Source of the DNA: G965222505 sp965222505
Lineage (GTDB): Bacteria; Bacteroidota; Rhodothermia; Rhodothermales; DATKEJ01
Assembly (NCBI GenBank): GCA_965222505.1
Contig: OZ244956.1
Location: forward strand, 5,084,001 to 5,148,000
Direction of reading: 5' to 3'
Length of the DNA: 64,000 nucleotides
Each line of letters starts with the position of its first letter. The first letter of the stretch is position 1. Below, piece after piece: positions 40,319 through 50,200 of this stretch. Made by a program: the position numbers and the translations under genes. The notes beneath the pieces are model-generated. The model was not told the origin of the DNA, searched no databases, and worked only from the letters and a program-made list of their open reading frames with translations.

Positions 40319-42382
40319 ATGGTAGGGCAAGTAATAGGGGATTATGAGATCCAGGCCGTTCTTGGAAAAGGCGGAATGGGGGTGGTCTATAAGGCGATAG
40401 ACATCCTGCTGGAAAAGGTGGTCGCGCTCAAGGTAATCAATCCCCAGATTATGGAGGACGAGCGCTTTCTCAAGCGCTTTCGGGCCGAGGCCCGCGCCCT
40501 GGGGCGGCTTCAACACCCGAACATCGTCAACGTCTTTGCCTTTCGGAATATCGGGAACCATCTCTTCATCGTGATGGAGTATGTGGAAGGGGAGACCCTG
40601 ACGCAGCGTATCAAGCGCGAAGGAGCCTTGACGTGGGAAGAGGCCGTGCCCGTGGCCAAACAGACCCTGAATGCGCTGGCCTATGCCCATGAACGCAAGG
40701 TCATCCACCGCGATGTCAAGCCCAGCAACATCCTCCTCTCGAAATCGGGCCAGGTCAAGGTGATGGACTTCGGGCTTGCCAAGATCCAAAGCCGAACCGA
40801 GGACTCGATGCTGACGCGCACCGGCGTGGCAGGGGGGACCCTCTACTACATGCCGCCGGAACAGCTCGAAGGACTGGCCAACGTGGATCACCGGTGTGAC
40901 ATCTACGCGCTCGGCATGTCCCTCTATCAGGCGCTTGCCGGACGAACGCCCTTTGAAGGCCTGTCTTCGGAGTTTGCCATCATCCGGATGATCGACCAGA
41001 ACAAGTTTCCTCCACTGGTCGAACACAATACGGACATTCCCCCCGTGTTGGCAGACATCGTGATGAAGTCGCTCCAACGGGAACCGGAAGACCGCTTCGC
41101 AAGCGCGATGGAGATGTATCAGGCCCTGGATACCTTTCAGCAACAACGGCAAGCCCCGGCCGAAGACTACAACGACCTGCTACGTCCCTTTTCAGGGGCC
41201 TTTCCGGCGGATAGTGATCCACCTTCCAGCCCGTCCTCGAACCCGCCTTCGGACCCCTCGCTTTCGCCTGCTGAGCCACCTGCCGAAAAAAAACGGTTCA
41301 CTCCCGGGCTGATTGCTGCCCTGGTCACCTTAATCGCAGTGCTCGGCTTTGCGGGCTATACGTGGTGGGCCGGACAGCAACCCGAACCTCCCGCCGAGAA
41401 GGCATCGGTCTCTCTAACAACCGATCCCGGTGATGCACGGGTGTTTATTGACGGACACCTGGTGGGTTCCGGGTCGATTGAGGGGTACGAAGTATCTCCA
41501 GGAGAGGTACTTGTGCGCCTGATCAAGGACGGTTTTGTCCGATTGGATACCACCGTCGAATTGGCCGCCAATGGGACGGCTTCCCTGGACCTCGTGATGG
41601 AGCCCGTTGCCGTCCCCGATCCTCCACCCATCGCCCTGGATTCTGTGGCCGTGGATACGACGGCTACCCCTTCGCTCACCGGAGACACCGAGGAGGAGCC
41701 CCCAGCGCCTATGGGAAGCGTACGCATCCGGTCCAATCCCACCGGCGCCCGGATTACGATTGCGGGTCGTCGTCGGGGAAGTACACCGGCTACGGTTGCC
41801 GAACTTCCGGTAGGTACCCATCGGTTATTGGTCACCAAAACCGGATACCAGAATTATACACAGACGATTCGCGTGCGTGAAGGCCGGCGCACCGAGGTCA
41901 ATGCCGAGCTAAAACCGGTGCCCCCCGCCACCGGCACCCTTAACTTCCGGGCCGTGCCTTTTGGCGATCTGTATGTCAATGGTGAATTAAAGAGCTCTCC
42001 TGGCTCCAATCAAATCCATACCGTTGAAGTGCCGGCGGGTACGCACAGCGTTCGGGCCGTGTACAGCACCCTTGGCGATTGGACGCGTCAGGTTGAAGTT
42101 AAAGCTGGCCAAAAGGTGGATGTCTTTTTCATCTTCAAGGAGGTCAATGTCACCATCGGTTCGAAACCGATGAATGCTGAAATCTATGTTGACGGTAAAT
42201 CGATGGGGAGAAACACCCCATCTACCGTCAAACTCTGGACGGGCCCACATACCATCAGCGTCCGGAAACAGGGCTACGAAATGGAAAATGGCTCCATCCG
42301 CCGTATCATCGAAGGTGATTTGGTCAACAACAACTCCATCATTGTCAACCTGAAAAACGCGACGGGAAAGAACGTACAGTAA
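40319..42382 (+). CDS. Membrane Ser/Thr protein kinase with extracytoplasmic PEGA domains
   Basis: The 687-residue protein has an N-terminal kinase domain with all catalytic motifs: the glycine loop GKGGMG (16-21), Lys38 in VALKV, HRDVKPSN (130-137) and DFG (150-152). A Pro/Ser-rich linker and one membrane helix (about 329-349) follow. The extracytoplasmic part has about four PEGA-type repeats (for example VSLTTDPGDARVFIDGHLVG and VRIRSNPTGARITIAGR). It phosphorylates Ser/Thr in cytoplasmic targets in response to an outside signal. It starts about 240 bases after the tetraheme cytochrome on the same strand and close to two genes with phosphothreonine-binding FHA domains, which makes those proteins likely partners. 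Confidence 0.9.
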   Translation: MVGQVIGDYEIQAVLGKGGMGVVYKAIDILLEKVVALKVINPQIMEDERFLKRFRAEARALGRLQHPNIVNVFAFRNIGNHLFIVMEYVEGETLTQRIKREGALTWEEAVPVAKQTLNALAYAHERKVIHRDVKPSNILLSKSGQVKVMDFGLAKIQSRTEDSMLTRTGVAGGTLYYMPPEQLEGLANVDHRCDIYALGMSLYQALAGRTPFEGLSSEFAIIRMIDQNKFPPLVEHNTDIPPVLADIVMKSLQREPEDRFASAMEMYQALDTFQQQRQAPAEDYNDLLRPFSGAFPADSDPPSSPSSNPPSDPSLSPAEPPAEKKRFTPGLIAALVTLIAVLGFAGYTWWAGQQPEPPAEKASVSLTTDPGDARVFIDGHLVGSGSIEGYEVSPGEVLVRLIKDGFVRLDTTVELAANGTASLDLVMEPVAVPDPPPIALDSVAVDTTATPSLTGDTEEEPPAPMGSVRIRSNPTGARITIAGRRRGSTPATVAELPVGTHRLLVTKTGYQNYTQTIRVREGRRTEVNAELKPVPPATGTLNFRAVPFGDLYVNGELKSSPGSNQIHTVEVPAGTHSVRAVYSTLGDWTRQVEVKAGQKVDVFFIFKEVNVTIGSKPMNAEIYVDGKSMGRNTPSTVKLWTGPHTISVRKQGYEMENGSIRRIIEGDLVNNNSIIVNLKNATGKNVQ

Positions 42383-42510
42383 CCCACCCCCTGCTTTCGG
42401 ATTGCACCACGTTTCGGGCGCAGTTCCGAAAGCGGTCCTCGCCTCGCTTGAGGAGGGGGCAGGATTGTGCTCGCGAACGCAGAGCAAGGGCCAGCCAGGG
42501 GGGAACTCAA

Positions 42511-43989
42511 ATGGTTGGCAAAACTCTGATCCTTATGCGCTATACTTGCATCCTGTTTCTCCTGCTTGGCATAACCGCAGACCTCAAGGCACAAGTATGC
42601 ATAGAGGACCTCCAAACCAGTAATCAACAGTACACGGTAGGGCGGTTCGATGCTGCGATTGTCTCGGCCACCCGGTGCATTCTCAAGTCCGATGCCACGG
42701 AAGTCGAACGGCGGGACACGTTTCGGTTGCTGGCGCTTATCAACATCGCCAAAGACGATCTCCCGCAGGCCCGCGATGCGGCGCAACGTTTGCTTGAACT
42801 CGATCCCGCATATGCGCCGAATCCTGTTGATGACCCCCCGGCTTTCCTAAGAATGCTGGAAGACCTGCGCCCGACTACACCGGATGCCCTTCCACCCAAC
42901 CTGCCACCCGTTGTGGTGTCTGCGCCATCAGCCCTGAGCCTTATGGTTGGAGAAGATGCTGTGGCGCAAGACCTGCGCACCGTATTTTCTGACCCTGACG
43001 GCCAGGACCTGCGTTATGCAGCCACATCAAGTCTCCCCACAGTGGTCTCCGTGCAGGTTGACGGCACCCAACTTCGGATTACACCAGGAGCGGAACCAGG
43101 CCAGGCGCAAATACAAATCACTGCTACAGATGCCGCCGGCGCTTCGGTACAAGCAGAATTCACGGTGGCCGTCCAGGCCCAGCCCGAAATCACAGTGGTC
43201 CAACCCATCGGTGGGGTGGTGCTCTCTTTAGGCGGCGGCGGGTTCGGGCGGGACTTGCGCGCTGTTTTTCAAGCCTCCGATAGTGCCGTGCTAACCTACA
43301 CGACGGCCACAGAAAACGCGGAGGTGGCTACGGTCACATTGCAGGATCATATCCTGACCATCACCCCCGTTGGGGTTGGCGAAACCGAAGTGACCCTGAC
43401 GGCTACCCACGGACTGGGTACCGTTGCTACCCATCCCGTGGCCATTACCGTGACCCCGCAACCTTCCGTTCAGGTGGTCAACCCGTTGAACCCGGTGCGC
43501 CTTGTAGCGGGTGAAGATCCGTATGAACGGGATTTGGCAGCCGACCCCGTCGTATTCAGCGATGCCCGAGATGGAGCCCTCACCTTTTTAGCCCGTTCAT
43601 CCGATTCCACCAGGGCTGCAGCACAGGTCTTGGGGGCCGTCCTCCGCGTGACACCGGTTGCTGCTGGCGAGGCCGACATCAGCGTAACGGCGGAGAATGA
43701 AGCCGGCCTGCGTGCCCGGCTCACCTTTACTGCGACCGTAGATCCCCCCCCGGCGCTGGTCCTGGTAGATCCGATTCGACGGGATGATCCCCCCGAAGAA
43801 GGACCGCAAGTCAAACCGCCCGGTGGAGGCAGCGGGGCAATGAAGTGGCTGATCATCGGCGGCGGTGTTGTAGCGGCCAGCGTAGCAGGAATCGTGCTGG
43901 CTGGAGGTGGAGATGATGGGGGTACCACACCGCCGGGTACGACCGGCAACCCCATCGCCGATCCACCAGCGTTACCCACAGGCAATTAA
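42511..43989 (+). CDS. Envelope protein with TPR-like N-terminus and Ig-like/cadherin-type repeats
   Basis: From ATG 42511 the protein has 492 residues: a signal peptide (MRYTCILFLLLGITADLKAQ within the first 29), a TPR-like helical region (about 35-110), then about three beta-rich repeats of 85-90 residues with motifs such as VVFSDPDGQDLRYAATSS and LRITPGAEPG. These resemble the putative Ig/cadherin-type folds of exported proteins. The C-terminus has a Gly-rich membrane segment (MKWLIIGGGVVAASVAGIVLAGG) often seen in Bacteroidota envelope proteins. The 128-base gap upstream holds a 9-base inverted repeat (GCTTTCGGA/TCCGAAAGC) that may end the kinase transcript. Function is unknown; it may link kinase signalling to the envelope. 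Confidence 0.72.
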   Translation: MVGKTLILMRYTCILFLLLGITADLKAQVCIEDLQTSNQQYTVGRFDAAIVSATRCILKSDATEVERRDTFRLLALINIAKDDLPQARDAAQRLLELDPAYAPNPVDDPPAFLRMLEDLRPTTPDALPPNLPPVVVSAPSALSLMVGEDAVAQDLRTVFSDPDGQDLRYAATSSLPTVVSVQVDGTQLRITPGAEPGQAQIQITATDAAGASVQAEFTVAVQAQPEITVVQPIGGVVLSLGGGGFGRDLRAVFQASDSAVLTYTTATENAEVATVTLQDHILTITPVGVGETEVTLTATHGLGTVATHPVAITVTPQPSVQVVNPLNPVRLVAGEDPYERDLAADPVVFSDARDGALTFLARSSDSTRAAAQVLGAVLRVTPVAAGEADISVTAENEAGLRARLTFTATVDPPPALVLVDPIRRDDPPEEGPQVKPPGGGSGAMKWLIIGGGVVAASVAGIVLAGGGDDGGTTPPGTTGNPIADPPALPTGN

Positions 43990-44006
43990 CCCGCAGCAAA
44001 CCAAAG

Positions 44007-47000
44007 ATGAAGCACATCGCGAAACAGATGCTCGTGGTGCTCCTCCTCCTGTGGGGTGCGCCTACCTTGATGGCACAAAACATAGATTTTGCCCAGGCAC
44101 TTGGTGGAGGCTCCACCGAGATTGGCTTCGGCGTCGATACCGATGCCCAGGGCAATATCTATGTGGGAGGGTGGTTTGAAGGCACCGCAGACATCGGTGG
44201 GATCAGTCTCGTCAGCCGGGGGAGCCTTGACTTTTTTCTGACCAAAATGGATGATGCAGGTAATGTAGAATGGGCGATCAGTGTAGGGGGGGAAGAGGAT
44301 GATTTAATGTTCGATCTGGCCGTGGATGCAGCGGGGAGTATCTATGTGGCCGGCTGGTATCGGAGCGATGTTAACTTCGATGCCAATACGCGGTTTATCA
44401 GTGATGGGGCAGAGGACTGTTTTGTGGCCAAGTTTAACACCGGTGGCATTCTTGAATGGGTCGTACGCGGTGTGGGGAACGAATCCAACACCGCCTTCGA
44501 TGTGGCCGTCGACTTTGAGGGTAATGTCTGGTTCACCGGATGGTATACCGGCACCATGACGGTACTTGATGCGGAACGTAACCAGGCTGTCGTCTTGGGG
44601 AGCAACGGCGGGACGGATATATACGTCGTGAAGTTCAACCCGGATGGATTCTTGACGGCCTTCAATGCAAGTGGAGATATTGGGAACGATCTGGGTAATC
44701 GGATCACAACGGGTCCGGGAGGAGAAGTATACGTGGCTGGCGAATTCCAGGAAACCGTGGATTTTGGGACCAGCCTCACCAGTGCCGGGGGGGCCGACGT
44801 CTTTTTCATGCAACTCAATGAAGATGCCGAACCGATCTGGGTGGTCTCTGGGGGAGGGGTTGGTAACGAAGAATCACGGGGCATGGCCGTTGGTGAAGGC
44901 GGCGACCTCTACACAGTCGGTACGTTTGAAGGTACGGCTACCTTCGGTAATACGACGTTAAACAGTGTAGGAGACAAAGATATCTATGTAGGCCGATACA
45001 GTGTGTCCAACGGCAACGTAGAATGGATCGTTCAGGGAGGCGGGGCAGAACAGGAGAAAGCAGGCGGAATTGCCGTGTTCGACGAACGGGTATACATTGG
45101 TGGATCATACCGGGATGTGGCGACCTTCGGCTCAATTAATCATCGGAGTGCAGGCAATGAGGACATCTTTGCGACGCAACTCGACACGGAAGGTACCATC
45201 GAATGGTTTGAAACCGGAGGAAGCACTCTCCGCGACCGTGTACGCGGCGTTGCCGTGGACAACCAGGGCCGGTTGTACCTGACGGGCGAATTCAACGAAA
45301 CCGCCACCTTCTTCGACGGCACCTCCATTACCGCCACGGGTGATAATGATGCGTTTCTGCTGCGCATCATCCAACCCCCCTCGATTCCGGTACCGACGTT
45401 TCCCGACGATGGAGCCACAGACCAACCCTCGACCGTGCGCCTCGCCTGGGAACCAGCCGCAGCAGCCCAGATCTACCGCGTCCAGTACGCCGACAACAGC
45501 GCCCTCACGAACGATACCCAGGAGACGACCACCAATACCGAACTGACCATCTCCGACCTGACCCCAAACACGACCTATTTCTGGCGCGTCCGGGCCATCA
45601 ACGACTCCGGCTCCAGCGCCTTCTCACCACTGCATTCGTTTACGACTTCGTCTGTTACAGCACCCTCAATTGCACATACACCCGTCTCTTCCCCCGTGCC
45701 GGCCAACGATGATCTGGAAATTGCTGCCGATGTCACGGACGCTTCCGGGCTCGATCAGGTCCGCATCTTGTATATGCTGGGCGGAGAATCGAACGAGCGG
45801 TCAGTGGTTATGAACAACAGCACCGGGGACACCTTTGTGGGGAGCATTCCGGTCGCCGATGTGAATCAGTTTGGTCTCATCTACCGAATTACCGCCCTCG
45901 GCACCAGCGGTCTGGAATCCTCCACCGACCCTGTGGCCCTGCAGGTGCGAATGGGCGACGTCCTGGGCTTCCCGGTCCAAACCTCTGGCACAACCGAGCG
46001 GGCTTACCAACTCTACTCCGTGCCCTTGTTACTCGACAACACCTCGGCCCGTGCTGTATTTGAAGATGATCTGGGCACCTATGCTATCGACCGCTGGCGG
46101 CTTTTCAGCCTCGGCGCGGATCAGCAATATGACGAGTTTCCCAATACCGCTGCTGTCACACCAGGCCGTGGTTTTTTCCTGGCCGTGGCACAGAGTGACC
46201 AAAGCTTTGATACAGGGGCTGGTATAACGGTCTCCATTGGCGAGGTGTTTACGATAAACTTGCACGCTGGCTGGAATTTTATTGGTAACCCATTTGGCTT
46301 TGATGTCGACCTGCAAGGGGTAACCATGGCCTCGGGACAGGAACTGGACATTCGTTTGTTCGAAGATGGGTTTTTCAAGAAAACTGGTCCCATTCTATCC
46401 TTCATCGGTTATGCGGTCTTTGCCAACGCTGCAGACCAACTGTTGGTTGATCCACAGGGTGGGCCTGTAGCCCCGGCCAAAGCGGAGGCGGCCCTGGCTT
46501 GGTCCGTCTCGGTTGTAGCGGAAGGGCCTGATGGGATACGCGATAGCGAGAATGTGTTGGGGGTAGCCGAGGGGGCAACCGTGGAATGGGACGAATTTGA
46601 CCGGGCAGAAGCACCTGTGATTGGGTCGTTCGTGCGGCTTCAGTTTCCGCATCCGGAGTGGGAAGCCCCGGTTTATGGTTTCACCAGGGATGTGCAACCG
46701 GCAGGTCAGGAAAACTACACCTGGACCTTCACGGTTGATACCAACGTGGAAGGGGAGCCGATTGACCTTCAGTTCGCAGGAATGGCTGATGTACCGGAGG
46801 AATTGGATATCGTATTGGCCGATCCCCTGACGGGGGTACAGGTAAATCTCCGGCAACAACCGAACTATCGCTTTGTGGCCTCCGGGGCTGCGCGGAGGTT
46901 CGAGGTTCTGGTAGGGCAGGGTACAGCAGCCGAGACGCCAGATGTCCAAGCCATCTGGGAAGGGTATCCCAATCCATTCATGGATGCCGTAACGTTGCGG

Positions 47001-47222
47001 TACGGTTTGAAGGTAGAGACTGAGGTTGAGGTGGCCATTTATGATGTTACAGGTCGCCTGATCCGATCCTTACTCCGGCGCGGAGATGTTCCAGCTGGAT
47101 ATCATACCGTCGTGTGGGATGGTCTTGCAACAGATGGGCGGCCCGTGCCAAGTGGGGTCTATTTTGGTGTGATGCATACCATCTCCGATACGCGAACGGT
47201 GCCCATTACGCTAGTCCGGTAA
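44007..47222 (+). CDS. Secreted SBBP-repeat/fibronectin III protein with T9SS-type C-terminus (copy 1)
   Basis: The 1071-residue protein has a signal peptide (MLVVLLLLWGAPTLMAQ), then about 420 residues of SBBP-like repeats (DAQGNIYVGGWFEGTADIGG and related units). A fibronectin type III domain lies at about 455-551, an Ig-like and further beta domains follow, and the last 90 residues start YPNPFMDAVTLRYGL and end ...TVPITLVR, the type A sorting domain or FlgD-like fold used by type IX secretion. It is likely a surface or released adhesin/recognition protein. It is followed after 36 bases by a paralog with the same domain order. Parts of the two genes are nearly identical in DNA. Confidence 0.85.
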   Translation: MKHIAKQMLVVLLLLWGAPTLMAQNIDFAQALGGGSTEIGFGVDTDAQGNIYVGGWFEGTADIGGISLVSRGSLDFFLTKMDDAGNVEWAISVGGEEDDLMFDLAVDAAGSIYVAGWYRSDVNFDANTRFISDGAEDCFVAKFNTGGILEWVVRGVGNESNTAFDVAVDFEGNVWFTGWYTGTMTVLDAERNQAVVLGSNGGTDIYVVKFNPDGFLTAFNASGDIGNDLGNRITTGPGGEVYVAGEFQETVDFGTSLTSAGGADVFFMQLNEDAEPIWVVSGGGVGNEESRGMAVGEGGDLYTVGTFEGTATFGNTTLNSVGDKDIYVGRYSVSNGNVEWIVQGGGAEQEKAGGIAVFDERVYIGGSYRDVATFGSINHRSAGNEDIFATQLDTEGTIEWFETGGSTLRDRVRGVAVDNQGRLYLTGEFNETATFFDGTSITATGDNDAFLLRIIQPPSIPVPTFPDDGATDQPSTVRLAWEPAAAAQIYRVQYADNSALTNDTQETTTNTELTISDLTPNTTYFWRVRAINDSGSSAFSPLHSFTTSSVTAPSIAHTPVSSPVPANDDLEIAADVTDASGLDQVRILYMLGGESNERSVVMNNSTGDTFVGSIPVADVNQFGLIYRITALGTSGLESSTDPVALQVRMGDVLGFPVQTSGTTERAYQLYSVPLLLDNTSARAVFEDDLGTYAIDRWRLFSLGADQQYDEFPNTAAVTPGRGFFLAVAQSDQSFDTGAGITVSIGEVFTINLHAGWNFIGNPFGFDVDLQGVTMASGQELDIRLFEDGFFKKTGPILSFIGYAVFANAADQLLVDPQGGPVAPAKAEAALAWSVSVVAEGPDGIRDSENVLGVAEGATVEWDEFDRAEAPVIGSFVRLQFPHPEWEAPVYGFTRDVQPAGQENYTWTFTVDTNVEGEPIDLQFAGMADVPEELDIVLADPLTGVQVNLRQQPNYRFVASGAARRFEVLVGQGTAAETPDVQAIWEGYPNPFMDAVTLRYGLKVETEVEVAIYDVTGRLIRSLLRRGDVPAGYHTVVWDGLATDGRPVPSGVYFGVMHTISDTRTVPITLVR
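45361..46748 (+). repeat. Near-identical DNA blocks shared with the downstream paralog
   Basis: Bases 45361-45762 match 48610-49011 without a difference that I can see, and 46476-46748 match 49722-49994 (273 bases). Between and around these blocks the two genes differ at many positions. A third short block at about 44926-44997 matches 48171-48242. The pattern fits gene conversion between tandem copies. Confidence 0.8.
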
Positions 47223-47258
47223 GATGATCGCTATGTCCACACTGCAGGAAATCATAAG

Positions 47259-50200
47259 ATGATGCGTATCGTGAAGCAGGTTCTTTTTGTGTTCATCACC
47301 TTGTGGGGCACGGCTGCATCAGGGCAGGACATTGATTTTGCGCAAGCCCTGGGTGGAGCGTCCTTTGATAGTGGCTTGGGGCTGGATATCGATGCGGAAG
47401 GTAATATTTATGTGGGCGGCCGGTTTAAAGGTACCTCGCTCATCGGCAATACAAGCCTGGTGAGCCAGGACGAATTGGATATCTTTCTTGCCAAGATGGA
47501 CGATACGGGCACCGTGGAATGGGTTAACAGTATAGGGGGCCAAGAAGACGACTTGATATCCAATCTGACCGTGGATGCAGCGGGGAATGTGTATATAGTC
47601 GGTTTGTATCGGGGCGATGTTAACTTCGATGCCAATACGCGGTTTATCAGCGATGGGGGAGGAGACTGTTATCTCGCCAAGTACAATACAGACGGCATTC
47701 TGGAATGGGTGGTGCGTGGTGTGGGGAATGAATCGAATGCGGCCTTTGATGTGGCTGTCGATATTGAGGGCAATGCCTGGTTCACCGGAAGGTTTACCGG
47801 TACCATGACGGTACTAGATGCAGAGCGAAACCAAAGCGTGGTTTTGGAAAGTGCCGGGGGTACCGATGTCTACGTGTTGAAATTTGATCCAGATGGCGCA
47901 TTGTTGGCATTCAATAGTGCCGGCGGACCTGGCAATGATTTGGGCAACCGTATTACCACCGGCCTCGGTGGCGAAGTATACCTGGGCGGCGAGTTTGAGG
48001 ATACTGTTAACTTCGGTACCGATCTGACCAGCATCGGTGGAGCCGATGTGTTTTATGCTTCGCTCGATGTAGATGCCGAACCGATCTGGGTGGTATCAGA
48101 AGGGGGGCAAGATACCGATGAATCGCGGGGCGTGGCTGTTGGGGAAGATGGGGACCTCTACGCCATCGGTACGTTTGAAGGCACGGCTACCTTCGGTAAT
48201 ACGACGTTAAACAGTGTAGGAGACAAAGATATCTATGTAGGCCGATACGATGCGTCCAATGGAGATGTGGAATGGATCATACAAGGAGGTGGGGCCCAGC
48301 AAGAAAGAGTCGGGGGCATTGTCGTAGCTGATGAACGAGTCTACATCGGAGGGGCGATTCAGGACGTCGCGACCTTTGGCTCGATTGTTCACCGAAGTGC
48401 TGGGAGAGAAGACATTTTTGCCGCACAACTCAGCACCGATGGGGTGGTCGAGTGGTTTGAAATAGGAGGTGGTGCCCTCAATGATCGTACACGCCGCCTC
48501 AGGGTTGACAATCAGGGCCGGTTGTACCTGACGGGCGAATTCAACGAAACCGCCACCTTCTTCGACGGCACCTCCATTACCGCCACGGGTGACACCGATG
48601 CCTTTCTTTTGCGCATCATCCAACCCCCCTCGATTCCGGTACCGACGTTTCCCGACGATGGAGCCACAGACCAACCCTCGACCGTGCGCCTCGCCTGGGA
48701 ACCAGCCGCAGCAGCCCAGATCTACCGCGTCCAGTACGCCGACAACAGCGCCCTCACGAACGATACCCAGGAGACGACCACCAATACCGAACTGACCATC
48801 TCCGACCTGACCCCAAACACGACCTATTTCTGGCGCGTCCGGGCCATCAACGACTCCGGCTCCAGCGCCTTCTCACCACTGCATTCGTTTACGACTTCGT
48901 CTGTTACAGCACCCTCAATTGCACATACACCCGTCTCTTCCCCCGTGCCGGCCAACGATGATCTGGAAATTGCTGCCGATGTCACGGACGCTTCCGGGCT
49001 CGATCAGGTCCATCTCCTGTTTCAGAAGGGGGGGCAAAGCAGCGAGCAGACGGTTGTGATGAACAACAGCACCGGGGACACCTTTGTGGGGATTATACCG
49101 GCAGCGCAAGTTAATGAGACCGGCCTTCAATACCGGATTGTTGCCGGTAACAATGCCGGGCTCGAATCCGAAACCGGGCCGTTTGCCTTGCAGGTCCAGG
49201 TGGACGATCTAAGCACTTCTGTTGCGACCTCGGGTAAAACCACGGAGTCCTACCAGCTTGTTACCGTGCCCTTGTTACTCGATAACCCCTCGGCCCGTGC
49301 CGTTTTTGAAGACGATCTGGGTACCTACAACACTGAACAATGGCGGCTCTTCAGCCTGGGCGCAGACCAACAGTATGATGAGTTTCCCAATACCGCAGCG
49401 GTCACGCCCGGCAAGGGTTTCTTTCTGGCCGTGGCCCAAAGTGGGAAACATTTTACCACAGGTCCCGGCATGTCACTTTCCGTCGGGGAGATCTACTCAG
49501 TCAATTTACACGCGGGATGGAATTTGATTGGCAATCCGTATGCCTTTGCATTGAATTTGTCGAACGTGTCGATGAACTCCGGGCAAGCACTCGATATCCG
49601 GACCTATACGGGTGAGTTCCAAACGCAAACGAGTGCCCTTCAATCGTTTGTTGGCTATGCCGTCTTTGCCAACGCTGCAGACCAACTGATGTTCGCGCCA
49701 CAGGGTGGGAATGTAGCCTCTGCCAAAGCGGAGGCGGCCCTGGCTTGGTCCGTCTCGGTTGTAGCGGAAGGGCCTGATGGGATACGCGATAGCGAGAATG
49801 TGTTGGGGGTAGCCGAGGGGGCAACCGTGGAATGGGACGAATTTGACCGGGCAGAAGCACCTGTGATTGGGTCGTTCGTGCGGCTTCAGTTTCCGCATCC
49901 GGAGTGGGAAGCCCCGGTTTATGGTTTCACCAGGGATGTGCAACCGGCAGGTCAGGAAAACTACACCTGGACCTTCACGGTTGATACCAACGTGCCGGAT
50001 GCACCGATAGACCTGCGCTTCGAGGGCCTGGATACGTTGCCCAAAGGAATCGCCATCCAGTTGATTGATCCCTTAACGGGTGTTCGTGTGGATCTTCAGC
50101 AGCAGACGGCATACACCTTCGTTGCCGATGGCACAGCACGGACCTTCAGGATTGAGGTGGGGCCGGAAGGCGAGGTTGAAGTCCCGGATGTACAGGCCCT

